From: Planctomycetaceae bacterium
GTDB taxonomy: Bacteria > Planctomycetota > Planctomycetia > Pirellulales > Pirellulaceae
DNA length: 64,000 nt
Direction of reading: 5' to 3'
NCBI GenBank assembly: GCA_020638975.1
Contig: JACKHN010000012.1
Coordinates: 1 to 64,000 of the forward strand
Position 1 is the stretch's first letter, and each line of letters opens with the position of its first letter. The position numbers were made by a program, and so were the translations under genes. This document shows positions 7,615 through 16,990 of the stretch, in pieces. The notes under the pieces are model-generated. The model saw only the letters and a program-made list of their open reading frames with translations, was not told the DNA's origin and did not search any database.

Positions 7615-10380
7615 TTAGTTGATTTCGACGAGCTTGACGTTTGTGAGGAAGGCGGCGATATCGGCCACATCTTGGGGAAGAAACGTTGGGGGCGGCGGGG
7701 GCATTAATGATTTTCTATTGCGAAACATTTCGGCGACGCGATCTCGAGCGATTGCAGTCTGCTTGTTGTCCGGGCCTGTCAGGACCACTTCACGTCCTGT
7801 TGCCATGAGCAAGCCATCATGTATTCGACCATCGATGTCAACGATAGTCCAAGTTTCGTACCCCGCCAAGATTGATTGGCTGGGGGCAATGATTGCCTCG
7901 ACGATCTGTGCCCGAGAAAGTCGCTTTGCAACTTGACTGAGATCAGGGCCCGTTTTTCCACCGAGACCCTGGTACTGATGGCATTTCGAGCAGGATGCCT
8001 GCTGCGAGAAAAACAATTGCTCGCCCCGTTGTTCGTCACCTTTCATTGATTTCGCTGCCACCAAATCTAACGCCGGATCGGGCTCACCTCCAGAGGAGGT
8101 TTGTTGTGTCGGCATCACCTCGCGATGAATCGTGCCCACGTCCACGCGTTCCGATCCGGTCCGCGGATTCCTCGCGCGAAGTTCGTCGATCCACCATTTG
8201 AGATAGACGTGCAAGTCATCACCATCCGCTGCGTTACTCACCTCCGCGCCACTGCGATTCCACACATCCTGCAACGCGACCTCGCCATAGGGATCGGGCA
8301 TGAATGCTAAGGTATCGATAGCCAGACCGCGTTCATCGATTGACAATCGTCGGTCGGCGGCGCGTTCCACGAGCAATGGTACTGCAGCAATTGGTCTTAA
8401 ACGCCAAACAAGTTGGGCGTAGCGATCGGGCCAAACATCGTGGGAAACCGAATCGAATCGACTCGCTAACTCCGGGAACACCTCGTCCATACGCCCCTCA
8501 CAAGCAGCTCCGATTGACTCGAGGTACCAGCGGTCAGTTCCATCAAATTGTTCTGCGAGGCGAATCAGCAGGGGCAAGTCACGCGACTCCTTCCGATCAC
8601 ACATCGCGGTTGCCAGCTCTCGTCGAACACAGGCCGATTCGTCATCAATCAGCTGCTGAATGTGTTCATGCGTAAGCGCCTTTGTGTAACGCAATGCTCG
8701 CAGTGCGACGATACGCATCTGCTCGTCAGGCGATGTGAGCAGATTTTCCACAATCGCGAGCCCCTTGCCTCCGGCGATTGCCAATAGCCAAGTCGCCCGA
8801 GCAGCAACGAAAGGGTTGGGTCCGTTCGTCAACGTAACGAGATCATCGATGGCGTCACTGCCGGCTCGACGCAGAACTGCCGCACCGGAATAGCGCGTGC
8901 AGGGTGATGGACTTGCGAGCCTGCTTAATGCGTGTTCCAGATCATCACTGTTCTCAGCGCGGGTCGTCGCCAGCTCATGCGACGAGTTGGCGCTCCAAGA
9001 GTTAACGTCGGGTTTGAGTGTATAGATCCGCCCCTCAGCCTGAGAATCTGAGACGCGGTGCCCTCCCACTTGAGGATCGAACCAATCTGCGATGAAGATC
9101 GTGCCGTCGGGTCCGATTGCAATGTCAGATGGGCGAAACCAGCTTACTGATGTAGAGTTTGCCGCCTCCTTCTGCTCAGTCGCACGCGTCCAAACAAGTC
9201 GCTCGCGTTGGAACTTTATGCCCGCTCCGTCGCGAAGCGGTTTCTGGGTAAAAACCTCGCCACGACCCGCATCACAACAGACAAGGAGCCCGCGAAACTC
9301 TGGTCCGAATATGTCGCCTTCATACCGCATGAGGCCTGTCGGTGCCCCAGGGCCATAAACATCGCCTGCGGGGGTCACCCCTGGATCATCTTGATGCCAA
9401 TGTGCGACTTCGATCGACTGACCCGGGCGTTGATCGCGTTGCCATGATCGCGTCCCATCGGCAGACGCAAAGCCAAGATTGGCTCCCTCTGGAACCCATG
9501 TCACGCGACATGCTGCAGTGTCGTCATTGTCTGTTTGCCAGACATCGCCCATCGAGTCGACACAAACTTCGTATGGATTTCGAAAATTATGGCCAAGCAC
9601 TTTGAGATCAGTAGCGTTTGGCTCTATGCTGGCAGCCACGCCGCCAACATACGTGTACCCGTCATCGCTCGGCATTGGTTCGTATAGAGGGCTACTGGGT
9701 TGCGACGACTGTTGAAAGCTACTGGAACGCATCGTCCAACCGTTTCTGTCGGACACCGTGTGCGGTCCTGCATTGCCAGCGACGAAATAGTACCTTCCGT
9801 CGGGGCCAGTCACGACGCTATGCACACCGTGGTCGTGGTCGGCGCCGCCGAAACCGGTCAAGAACACCTCTCGACGATCGGCACGATCATCACCGTCCTC
9901 GTCGAAGTAAATAAAGATACTTGGCGAACATGACACAATCACACAATTCGGTAGTACGCAAATACCCAGGGGAGCGACTAAATCAGGGTCTTGCACGAAT
10001 TCTTGGGAGATCTCTGCAGATCCATTGCCATCACGATCTTCCAAAATCAGAACTCGATCACCACCGGACTCATGCTTTGCGTTGGATGACTTGCTTTGAT
10101 GGTTGTGCTCATCGCGATAGTTGACTGCGGTCGTAACCCATACACGGCCACGTTCATCGACGTCGATGCTCGTCGGGTTAAACAGAAGTGGACTCTTGGC
10201 CCATAGCTGAATCCGAGTTCCGCGGCGCGAAACGACTTGATCATTTGGCGGTGGCGGCGTTGTCCACTCCGGCACATCCTTGGAAGGCGTCCGCGATATC
10301 GCGGTCATTAGCGCCGCAGCAACTATCGCTCCGCCCCCAAGCAGTAAGAACGCACGGATGTACGGTGAGTTCTCCAGCAT
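7615..10380 (-). CDS. PVC-type heme-binding propeller protein (putative membrane-bound dehydrogenase)
   Basis: The 921-residue protein has an N-terminal membrane anchor (AFLLLGGGAIVAAALMTAIS). A beta-propeller region resembling sorbosone/glucose dehydrogenase follows (PTSIDVDERGRVWVTTAVNY, then LKVLGHNFRNPYEV). A HEAT-like helical region starts near residue 500 and a C-terminal cytochrome c domain carries the heme motif CSKCH. This is the domain order of the Pirellula/Verrucomicrobium-type heme-binding dehydrogenases, which are expanded in planctomycetes and act outside the cytoplasmic membrane, probably on sugars. The ATG at 10380 is chosen because it follows the stop of the upstream propeller gene at 10386 by five bases; a TTG at 10413 would overlap it. 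The substrate is unknown. Confidence 0.88.
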   Translation of the reverse strand: MLENSPYIRAFLLLGGGAIVAAALMTAISRTPSKDVPEWTTPPPPNDQVVSRRGTRIQLWAKSPLLFNPTSIDVDERGRVWVTTAVNYRDEHNHQSKSSNAKHESGGDRVLILEDRDGNGSAEISQEFVQDPDLVAPLGICVLPNCVIVSCSPSIFIYFDEDGDDRADRREVFLTGFGGADHDHGVHSVVTGPDGRYYFVAGNAGPHTVSDRNGWTMRSSSFQQSSQPSSPLYEPMPSDDGYTYVGGVAASIEPNATDLKVLGHNFRNPYEVCVDSMGDVWQTDNDDTAACRVTWVPEGANLGFASADGTRSWQRDQRPGQSIEVAHWHQDDPGVTPAGDVYGPGAPTGLMRYEGDIFGPEFRGLLVCCDAGRGEVFTQKPLRDGAGIKFQRERLVWTRATEQKEAANSTSVSWFRPSDIAIGPDGTIFIADWFDPQVGGHRVSDSQAEGRIYTLKPDVNSWSANSSHELATTRAENSDDLEHALSRLASPSPCTRYSGAAVLRRAGSDAIDDLVTLTNGPNPFVAARATWLLAIAGGKGLAIVENLLTSPDEQMRIVALRALRYTKALTHEHIQQLIDDESACVRRELATAMCDRKESRDLPLLIRLAEQFDGTDRWYLESIGAACEGRMDEVFPELASRFDSVSHDVWPDRYAQLVWRLRPIAAVPLLVERAADRRLSIDERGLAIDTLAFMPDPYGEVALQDVWNRSGAEVSNAADGDDLHVYLKWWIDELRARNPRTGSERVDVGTIHREVMPTQQTSSGGEPDPALDLVAAKSMKGDEQRGEQLFFSQQASCSKCHQYQGLGGKTGPDLSQVAKRLSRAQIVEAIIAPSQSILAGYETWTIVDIDGRIHDGLLMATGREVVLTGPDNKQTAIARDRVAEMFRNRKSLMPPPPPTFLPQDVADIAAFLTNVKLVEIN

Positions 10381-10385
10381 GCCTG

Positions 10386-11735
10386 TCACGATTCTTCCCC
10401 GCGGCCTAAACAATAGAGCTGGGTTGTTGTTCGTACATAGAGTCTTCCGCAGACGCTTGCGGGCGTCGCGAGGATGCCTCCTTCGAGACTGCGAGTCTGA
10501 ACGATTTCAAAGGTGCGCCCTGCTTTAAGCATGGTCAGCTTTCCATCCTCGTCACCGATCACAATATTCTGCCCGACAAGAATGGGTGACGATGAATAGT
10601 TTCCGCCCACTCGCTTTCGCCAAAGAATCTCGCCGCTTGCAGGCTCAACGCATAGCACCACGCCAATGTCTTGCACAAAGTACACCAACTCTCCGTCAAA
10701 CAGCGGTGAAGGAGTCTCGGCCTTAATATGATGCTGCCAGAGTCTTTTGGGAATCGCATCCAGCAGGGACACGGCGCCGATTCCATCCTCTTGTGTTGAG
10801 GAAGTATAGAAAATATGGCCGTTCGCAAACGCGGGAGTTGATACGGAATAGGTAGGTCCGTCAATGCTCCAACACTCACTTCCGTCGGATGGGGCATAAG
10901 CCACGATCCGCTTGTGCCCGACCATAACAACTTGTGATTCGCCATCGACGCTAATCAGACAAGGACTCGCGTAACTGTAAGCACCGGGGCGAGAAACTCG
11001 CCAAACGATTTTTCCGGTATTCCGATGAACTGCAGCGAGCCACGATTGGCCAACGTTGTCGGCTCCGACAAAAACGAAGGAATCGTGGACTAGCGGCGAC
11101 GCACCGAATCCCTCTTTGGAAATGAATGGGCCCACTTCGGTTTGCCAGAGCAATCGCCCGGCGAGATCTACCGCTGAGAGCCAGATTGCATCGTGGTTTA
11201 AGAATAGCGTGAAAACTTTCTCACCGTCGACCGCGACCGTTGAGGATGCGTGAGAATTTTTGGAGTTCTTGTGAACGAGTCCCGCTTGATGCAGCACGCT
11301 CTGCCATTTGATGACACCCGTTGTGCTATCTAACGAAATCAATGACTGGGAATGCGCCTCTTCGTTTGCCGAAGTTAAAAACAGCTGATCACCGAACACA
11401 ACCGGTGAGGAGTGTCCGAGCCCAGGGAGATCTTGCACCCAGACGACATGATCAATATCAATGGCTTGGGAATCGCTCGCGTGATTATTTCTGCTCGGAC
11501 CTTGCCACCAAGGCCAATCGTCGACGCCGACCTCAATCGCCTTTACTTCCGATGTAGTGGCAACCGGATCTGGGAGAATCTTCAGGGGATCGGTCTGCGA
11601 AACGGCTGCGCTCGAAGACGGAGTCTGAGTGCCAAATCGCTCATAAGTAACAATGGCTGCGACCAGCAGGCAGGAGACCGATAACCCCAGGACCGAATAG
11701 AACGCAATGCGGGATATTCTAACTGCGCTAGGCAT
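10386..11735 (-). CDS. PQQ-like beta-propeller protein
   Basis: The protein begins with a signal anchor (IAFYSVLGLSVSCLLVAAIVTY) followed by repeated blades with the Gly-x-x-x-Trp motif typical of quinoprotein and BamB-like propellers: DSTTGVIKWQSVL, NTGKIVWRVSRPG, SGEILWRKRVGG. The WWQGPSRNN motif near residue 75 is common in planctomycete PQQ-propeller proteins. It probably lies in the periplasm (paryphoplasm). Five bases separate its stop from the start of the heme-binding protein, so the two are co-transcribed and may form a redox pair. Whether it binds PQQ or is only structural cannot be decided from sequence. Confidence 0.85.
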   Translation of the reverse strand: MPSAVRISRIAFYSVLGLSVSCLLVAAIVTYERFGTQTPSSSAAVSQTDPLKILPDPVATTSEVKAIEVGVDDWPWWQGPSRNNHASDSQAIDIDHVVWVQDLPGLGHSSPVVFGDQLFLTSANEEAHSQSLISLDSTTGVIKWQSVLHQAGLVHKNSKNSHASSTVAVDGEKVFTLFLNHDAIWLSAVDLAGRLLWQTEVGPFISKEGFGASPLVHDSFVFVGADNVGQSWLAAVHRNTGKIVWRVSRPGAYSYASPCLISVDGESQVVMVGHKRIVAYAPSDGSECWSIDGPTYSVSTPAFANGHIFYTSSTQEDGIGAVSLLDAIPKRLWQHHIKAETPSPLFDGELVYFVQDIGVVLCVEPASGEILWRKRVGGNYSSSPILVGQNIVIGDEDGKLTMLKAGRTFEIVQTRSLEGGILATPASVCGRLYVRTTTQLYCLGRGEES

Positions 11736-11839
11736 TGTTTAGCACAATTGAAAACCACGCTGGAACGAAATCGCACATTGCATTTGATAAGTCCTCGCTA
11801 CAGAGCGCTGGCCTGGGGATACATAACCGGAAACGCAAC

Positions 11840-13489
11840 CTACTCGATCAACTCTGAATCTGGTTTCACAGAAAGCAACCATTCAGTCCACTGCTGCTGT
11901 GCTTTCATCCATTCAGTCTTCTCAGGTCTCGTATTGTCTGTGATCTCCAAACCGAAACCGGCGGGCTTACGACTCATGAAACGTAACGAGTCACGGGCGG
12001 CGAGCACAACTCGGTAGTCTGGATCACTAAGTGCGAATATCAGCGCTGGTACGCTCTCCAAATCACGAAGCGTCCCCAATGTCTTGGCCGAGGTGAGGCG
12101 AGCCTCGTAGGATCCGTTAACAAGCATGCGTCGCAAACGCACCAGTTCCAAAGACCGCTGCTTCGGATCAGCACTCAACACGAGCTTGTCGGGCAAACCT
12201 GAACTGTACTCGTTGGCTGGCGCTTCCGGATCGTCCAACATCGAAAGCAACTCCGTAACCGATTTCGTAGGGTCGGCCGTCACGACCTGTCCCTTACTAT
12301 TGACGCTCGCAGTCGACATATCCGCTTTGAGCCCTTTTCCGCCCGTCAAGCGACCTTGCTCAAGAACAATTCGAGTAAGGGCGCGCTTCGAACTGCGAAG
12401 CAAGAATAAGGTTGCGAATGCCGTGTCGATCGACGGGCCCTGCTCACCCTTTTCCCAACTTCCGTCGGGAGCTTGATTCTTTCGGAGGTAGTCGACTCCG
12501 GCGTTGTACCATGCCGGCTCCTTGACGTCTTTTCCTTCACTCAGTTCGCGAAATGCCCAGTACCTCTCGATCGCGTACATATAGTAGTACTGTTGGTGAT
12601 ATCCGGCGCGTGGATCACGCGCTTCAACGCCACAGTTTCGTTCGCACCACGCGTTTCCCGCTTTCACGGCAACCTGCCAACGCCCCCTGTCCACAACACT
12701 TGTCACATTGGCGAGCTTTCGATCAATGACTGGCGTGATCGCGGGTGGCAAAGTTAGCCTCGCTTTCATCACTCGAGGATCTTCGATGAATCCCAACAAC
12801 TCGCCGCAGACGTACAGAGTGGCGGTCCCGGCTACGCCCATTGAAGTCGAAGTTCGTTCCTGTGGAATTCGCGTGAACGACCCAGGGTCTTTACCTTGAT
12901 ATCCAAACGCGCCATCGGGTGCCTGGGTACGTATTAACCAATTCCCCAATCTCTCCACAACGTCTTGCCGAACTTGGATTCCCTGACGATGGGCCATCCA
13001 CATGCCCAGCCCAGCGAATTGGGTCTGCGAGGTATCGCCCGTCTGAAAACTTGGATAGCTCCAGGCACCTCCAGGTTGTTGGCGCTTATAGACTTCGCTC
13101 AAGATCGCCTCAACCTCTTTTCGGTACAACACCGGATCAAGGTCGCCGAGCATAATTAATGCGATTCCTAAGCTGTAGTTGGCATGCCCATCATTTGCGA
13201 AGCCTTTCTGGGCTTCTGAACGCAGTTGCGCAAGTGCCTTTTGTACTAGCGGATGCCGATCATCGCCTGACTGCGCATAACACGCCAACGCGCAAATACA
13301 TACGCCGCCGAGATATTTGTCGCTGTCATCTTTACCAAAGTTCTTCTCGATGAATGCCACGCCCTTATCGACCATGGCTTTTACTTCTTGGCTTTCGGGT
13401 GTGTAGCCACGCGCCAAGCGATCATGAACCGGACCTAACGAAAATGCGATTGTTAAAGCGAAAGTGCTACACAAGTAACGTTTGGACAT
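11840..13489 (-). CDS. Secreted squalene-cyclase-like (prenyltransferase/terpene cyclase fold) repeat protein
   Basis: The 549-residue protein starts with a signal peptide (LCSTFALTIAFSLGPVHDRLARG). It contains several QW-like alpha/alpha-toroid repeats: QQPGGAWSYPSFQTGDTSQTQ, TQAPDGAFGYQG and NQAPDGSWEKGEQ. A C-terminal HEAT-like segment (RLTSAKTLGTLRDLESVPAL) follows. Planctomycetes encode many exported proteins with this fold. They lack the DxDD or DxDDTA acid of true squalene cyclases, and I see no such motif here, so an enzymatic cyclase role is unlikely. It is about 105 bases upstream of the PQQ-propeller gene, on the same strand, and probably belongs to the same transcription unit. Confidence 0.8.
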   Translation of the reverse strand: MSKRYLCSTFALTIAFSLGPVHDRLARGYTPESQEVKAMVDKGVAFIEKNFGKDDSDKYLGGVCICALACYAQSGDDRHPLVQKALAQLRSEAQKGFANDGHANYSLGIALIMLGDLDPVLYRKEVEAILSEVYKRQQPGGAWSYPSFQTGDTSQTQFAGLGMWMAHRQGIQVRQDVVERLGNWLIRTQAPDGAFGYQGKDPGSFTRIPQERTSTSMGVAGTATLYVCGELLGFIEDPRVMKARLTLPPAITPVIDRKLANVTSVVDRGRWQVAVKAGNAWCERNCGVEARDPRAGYHQQYYYMYAIERYWAFRELSEGKDVKEPAWYNAGVDYLRKNQAPDGSWEKGEQGPSIDTAFATLFLLRSSKRALTRIVLEQGRLTGGKGLKADMSTASVNSKGQVVTADPTKSVTELLSMLDDPEAPANEYSSGLPDKLVLSADPKQRSLELVRLRRMLVNGSYEARLTSAKTLGTLRDLESVPALIFALSDPDYRVVLAARDSLRFMSRKPAGFGLEITDNTRPEKTEWMKAQQQWTEWLLSVKPDSELIE

Positions 13490-13615
13490 ACACTTCTCTC
13501 AATCTACATCGGGGAATGCATTATCATTGGTCAGCGTTTTTCGCTCCTAACGTCGACCTTACGAGCGTCAGAACGCATGCCACAATTCTTTTGCGAAATG
13601 CTGATTACGCGAACA

Positions 13616-13831
13616 TTACCACAAAGTATATACGAACGGTGCGGCGACCGTCCCGCTCATTATCACTAGCAGACCCATCAACAACAGAACAAGGATGATG
13701 GGTGTTAGCCACCATTTTTTGTTGTGAATCAGGAAGTCCCAAAACTCCGCTACCAACCCGGGATCCTGCTCTTCAGCGATCTTTTTAAAATCACTTGATG
13801 CGGTCCCATCGGAAGTCTGCTGTTCGCTCAT
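13616..13831 (-). CDS. DUF5989 family small membrane protein
   Basis: The small protein contains GLVAEFWDFLIHNKKWWLTP followed by a single strongly hydrophobic helix (IILVLLLMGLLVIMSG) and a short aromatic tail. This is the pattern of DUF5989, which often accompanies SxtJ-like proteins and carbamoyltransferases in bacterial surface or secondary-metabolite clusters. The frame extends to 13906; I chose the ATG at 13831 (MSEQQ), with another ATG nine bases upstream, because GAGCGGA lies at a suitable distance. It stands alone between divergent units, and no partner gene is next to it. Function is unknown. Confidence 0.72.
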   Translation of the reverse strand: MSEQQTSDGTASSDFKKIAEEQDPGLVAEFWDFLIHNKKWWLTPIILVLLLMGLLVIMSGTVAAPFVYTLW

Positions 13832-14119
13832 CTGCTGCATTCCGCTCGAAATGAATTCGCCAGTATATCGCGGCAAAGTTCCATCATAAGCGGAATGAGA
13901 ACTCAAGCCAAATAGACTAGTCGGAGGTGATCAATCGGAACCTCAATAGCCAACGTTAACGATTCCGCTGGTTTTGTGCCTCAAATCCGGTCTGAATCAA
14001 GAGTTGGGGCCCCTCCGGGTCGATAAATCTCATTGAACGGATCGACGGACCTTGATAGGATCAGAACTATCCCACCCAGTCGATTTGCGTTCCCTCACCG
14101 GGAAACAGGAGCTTCCACC

Positions 14120-15490
14120 ATGCTCACCATCTACGGTCGTCGTCCAACTCGCAGCGGATATTGTGATGGAGTTAATCGGCGCGACTTCCTGAAGATCGGC
14201 GGATTGGTGATGGGCGGCATCTCGTTGCCGCAACTCTTGGCCGCCGAATCCCAAGCGGGCATCCAACGCTCGCACAAAGCGATAATCAACATCTTCCTGC
14301 CGGGTGGACCGCCTCATCAGGATATGTGGGACATCAAGTTAGATGCCCCGTCGGAGATCCGTGGCGAGTTTCAAGCGATCAAGACAAACGTCTCGGGGAT
14401 AGAGATCGGCGATCAGTTCCCCATGATCGCCAGCATGATGGACAAGTTCGTGCCGATTCGGTCGATCGTCGGCGCACGCGGATCACACTACGCTCACGAA
14501 GCGATGACCGGGCAAGGCGAGAACAACGCTCCGGCCGGCGGTTGGCCTTCCATGGGAGCGTGGGTGTCGCATCTGGAAGGGCCCGTCAACCCAACCATCC
14601 CGCCGCACTTAAGCCTGATGTACAAGACGTCTCACCAACCGTGGGGTGATCCCGGGGACGGCGGGTTCCTCGGCGTAAAACATGCTCCCTTCCGATTAGT
14701 CGGCGGCAAGGACGACAATCGTCGTGTCGAGTCGCGCGAGAACATGACACTCAAGGATATCACGCTCGATCGACTCGCAGATCGCGGATCGTTACTAAAC
14801 GCGATCGATGGCTTCCGTCGCGACATCGATTCAAGCGGAGCGATGGAAGGGCTCGACGCGTTCTCACAACAGGCGATGGGTATTCTTACCTCGTCCGCGC
14901 TGGCCGAAGCTCTCGACTATACAAAGGAAGATCCAAAGCTCATCGAGCGTTACGGAAAGGGCGACCCCGAATTCCGCGCCGACGGTGCTCCGAAGATGAC
15001 CGAGAATTTTCTCATTGCTCGTCGCCTGGTCGAAGCCGGCGCGCGAGTGGTCTCGTTGAACTTCAGTCGCTGGGACTGGCATGGCGATAACTTTGGACGT
15101 GGTCGCCAGGATATGCCGATGCTCGACCGAGCCCTCTCGGCCCTGGTGGAGGATCTTGATAACCGAGGCATGTTGCGAGACGTCTCGATTGTCTGTTGGG
15201 GCGAGTTCGGTCGGACACCCAAGATCAACGGCAGCGCGGGTCGCGACCATTGGCCGCGAGTATCGTGTGCGATCATGGCCGGCGGTGGTATCCGCGCGGG
15301 GCAGGTGATCGGTGCCACGAATCGGCTGGGCGAGTATGCGACGGAGCGACCGGTCACGTTCCAAGAAGTCTTTGCCACGCTCTACCAGAACCTCGGCTTG
15401 AACCTGCGCGCCGTGCGCGAGTTCGATCTTCGCGGTCGTCCGCAGTACTTGGTCGACGAAGGCGTGAAGCCGATGGCCGAATTGGTCTAG
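14120..15490 (+). CDS. DUF1501 domain protein, Tat-exported
   Basis: The start at 14120 has AGGAG just upstream and gives a 456-residue protein with a twin-arginine signal (NRRDFLKIGGLVMGG). The rest is the DUF1501 alkaline-phosphatase-like fold: INIFLPGGPPHQDMWD near the N-terminus, GARGSHYAHEAMTGQ, and the C-terminal VCWGEFGRTPKINGSAGRDH motif with metal-ligand-like Asp and His. DUF1501 proteins are very abundant in planctomycetes, usually beside DUF1549/DUF1553 cytochromes, and are exported folded. Here no such partner is adjacent. A hydrolase or sulfatase-like activity is inferred from the fold only. Confidence 0.93.
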   Translation: MLTIYGRRPTRSGYCDGVNRRDFLKIGGLVMGGISLPQLLAAESQAGIQRSHKAIINIFLPGGPPHQDMWDIKLDAPSEIRGEFQAIKTNVSGIEIGDQFPMIASMMDKFVPIRSIVGARGSHYAHEAMTGQGENNAPAGGWPSMGAWVSHLEGPVNPTIPPHLSLMYKTSHQPWGDPGDGGFLGVKHAPFRLVGGKDDNRRVESRENMTLKDITLDRLADRGSLLNAIDGFRRDIDSSGAMEGLDAFSQQAMGILTSSALAEALDYTKEDPKLIERYGKGDPEFRADGAPKMTENFLIARRLVEAGARVVSLNFSRWDWHGDNFGRGRQDMPMLDRALSALVEDLDNRGMLRDVSIVCWGEFGRTPKINGSAGRDHWPRVSCAIMAGGGIRAGQVIGATNRLGEYATERPVTFQEVFATLYQNLGLNLRAVREFDLRGRPQYLVDEGVKPMAELV

Positions 15491-15598
15491 TTGGCGGCGT
15501 ATCTGATTGATGTTGAGCTTTTGTTCGCGATACTTGAGTTCGTTGCGGCCCGATTAAAGCCAGCGGACCACTTTGCGAACGAGGCAATCAGACACGCC

Positions 15599-15907
15599 AT
15601 GCCACTTCCTGACTTCACACATGACGAACGCTATCTCGTCGAATCTGCCAAATCTCCGCGCGCGGCCTACGCCTCAAGTTCGTACATGTACGGTTATGTG
15701 CTTCCCGCCTCGTTTTTTGCAGGGATTGCTGCGTACCAGGGGAGCGTGCCAATGCTCTTGACGGCGTTTGTTGTAGTTTGTGGGTTTCGAATCTATGAAG
15801 AGCGGCATCAAGCGAGATGGCTACCGGTATGGCGATCCGTTATCGATAAGTACGAAGCTGCGGTGCTCGAGGCGCAAGGTTCGTCCGGCTGCGATAGTTC
15901 ATCCTGA
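15599..15907 (+). CDS. Small membrane protein, hypothetical
   Basis: The reading frame is open from a TTG at 15491, but the ATG at 15599 (MPLPDFTHDERYLVES) is the first convincing start. It gives about 102 residues. Two adjacent hydrophobic stretches (YVLPASFFAGIAAY and MLLTAFVVVCGFRIY) suggest a helical hairpin in the membrane, with a short charged cytoplasmic tail. I do not recognise a family. It lies about 100 bases downstream of the DUF1501 gene and about 100 bases upstream of the SRPBCC gene, all in the same direction. Confidence 0.5.
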   Translation: MPLPDFTHDERYLVESAKSPRAAYASSSYMYGYVLPASFFAGIAAYQGSVPMLLTAFVVVCGFRIYEERHQARWLPVWRSVIDKYEAAVLEAQGSSGCDSSS

Positions 15908-16012
15908 CATAGATCAGCCCAAACTTGCCTAGAGCGAGCAAACGTGATTGACTAGTGTGGAAAGCTGCATGTTCTCGCCCGACGTTTGTTTTTTGAGTTG
16001 GAGAGTTTAAGG

Positions 16013-16945
16013 ATGCCCCGCTTCCACGTCCAACGTTCGATTCAAATCAACGCAAGTCCTGAAGAAGTCTTCAACACGGTCGCCGACTTTGGAACGTGGA
16101 CGAAGTGGTCGCCTTGGCTGTGTTCCGAACCGGACGCCAAAGTCACGGTCACGGAAGATGCGTCGTCGGTTGGTTCGATCTACGCTTGGAAAGGCGACGT
16201 CGTTGGACAAGGAGAAATCGAGCACCGCCAACTGGAACCCGGTCGCTTGATCGATGAAGAGATTCGTTTCGTCAAACCGTTCAAGTCCAAGTCGGACGTC
16301 GCCTTCGAGATGGAGCCGGCGGGCGAGGGTACGAAGCTCACTTGGCACATGCGAGGCTCGCTGCCCTGGTTCATGTTTTGGATGAAGTCCATGATGGAAC
16401 CGTTGATCGGGATGGACTACGAACGCGGTTTGATGATGTTGAAGGAATTGATCGAAACGGGACAGATCCTTTCGACGACGAAGATCCTCGGCGTCGAGTC
16501 CGTCGGACCGCTGAGGATGGCAGGTGTTCGCAGAACGTGTGCCCTCCGCGATATCGGCCCTTCCATGGACGCGTCGTTCGCCGAAGCCAGGCAAAGGCTC
16601 GCGCAGCACGGCCTGCCAACGGACGGAACGATGCTGACAGTCTATCATACCTGCAATTTGAAGACGCAGATGTTTGATTACACCAGTGGGTTCGCATTAC
16701 CCGATTCAGCCAACAGCGTGCCGACCGAGTTGTCGACCTGGTCGATACCGCAGACCAGGGCCCTAAGCGTCGAGCACCTCGGCACCTACAAACACCTTGG
16801 CAACGCGTGGAGTGCGGCCAATCAATTCGCCCGCTACAAGAAGCTCAAGCAAAGCAAGGTCGGTACGTTCGAGATCTATATGAACGACCCCAAAGAGACC
16901 GAGTCCGCCGATCTGCGCACTGAGATCTTCTTGCCGCTGAAGTAG
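16013..16945 (+). CDS. SRPBCC (START-like) plus GyrI-like effector-binding protein
   Basis: The ATG at 16013 has GGAGAG upstream and gives 310 residues. The N-terminal half is a polyketide_cyc2/SRPBCC ligand-binding fold (VQRSIQINASPEEVFNTVADFGTW, with KWSPW). The C-terminal half, from about residue 155, is a GyrI/AraC-effector-binding-like domain (YHTCNLKTQMFDYTSGFALP and LSVEHLGTYKHLGNAW). The combination is a known architecture for small-molecule-binding proteins lacking a DNA-binding domain. It is probably a cytosolic ligand-binding or detoxifying protein. No ligand can be named. The gene is convergent with the MFS gene downstream. Confidence 0.85.
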   Translation: MPRFHVQRSIQINASPEEVFNTVADFGTWTKWSPWLCSEPDAKVTVTEDASSVGSIYAWKGDVVGQGEIEHRQLEPGRLIDEEIRFVKPFKSKSDVAFEMEPAGEGTKLTWHMRGSLPWFMFWMKSMMEPLIGMDYERGLMMLKELIETGQILSTTKILGVESVGPLRMAGVRRTCALRDIGPSMDASFAEARQRLAQHGLPTDGTMLTVYHTCNLKTQMFDYTSGFALPDSANSVPTELSTWSIPQTRALSVEHLGTYKHLGNAWSAANQFARYKKLKQSKVGTFEIYMNDPKETESADLRTEIFLPLK

Positions 16946-16990
16946 CGGCAGCGTTCAACTCGTCCGACCGACGCAGGTACTTCCTGCCTA

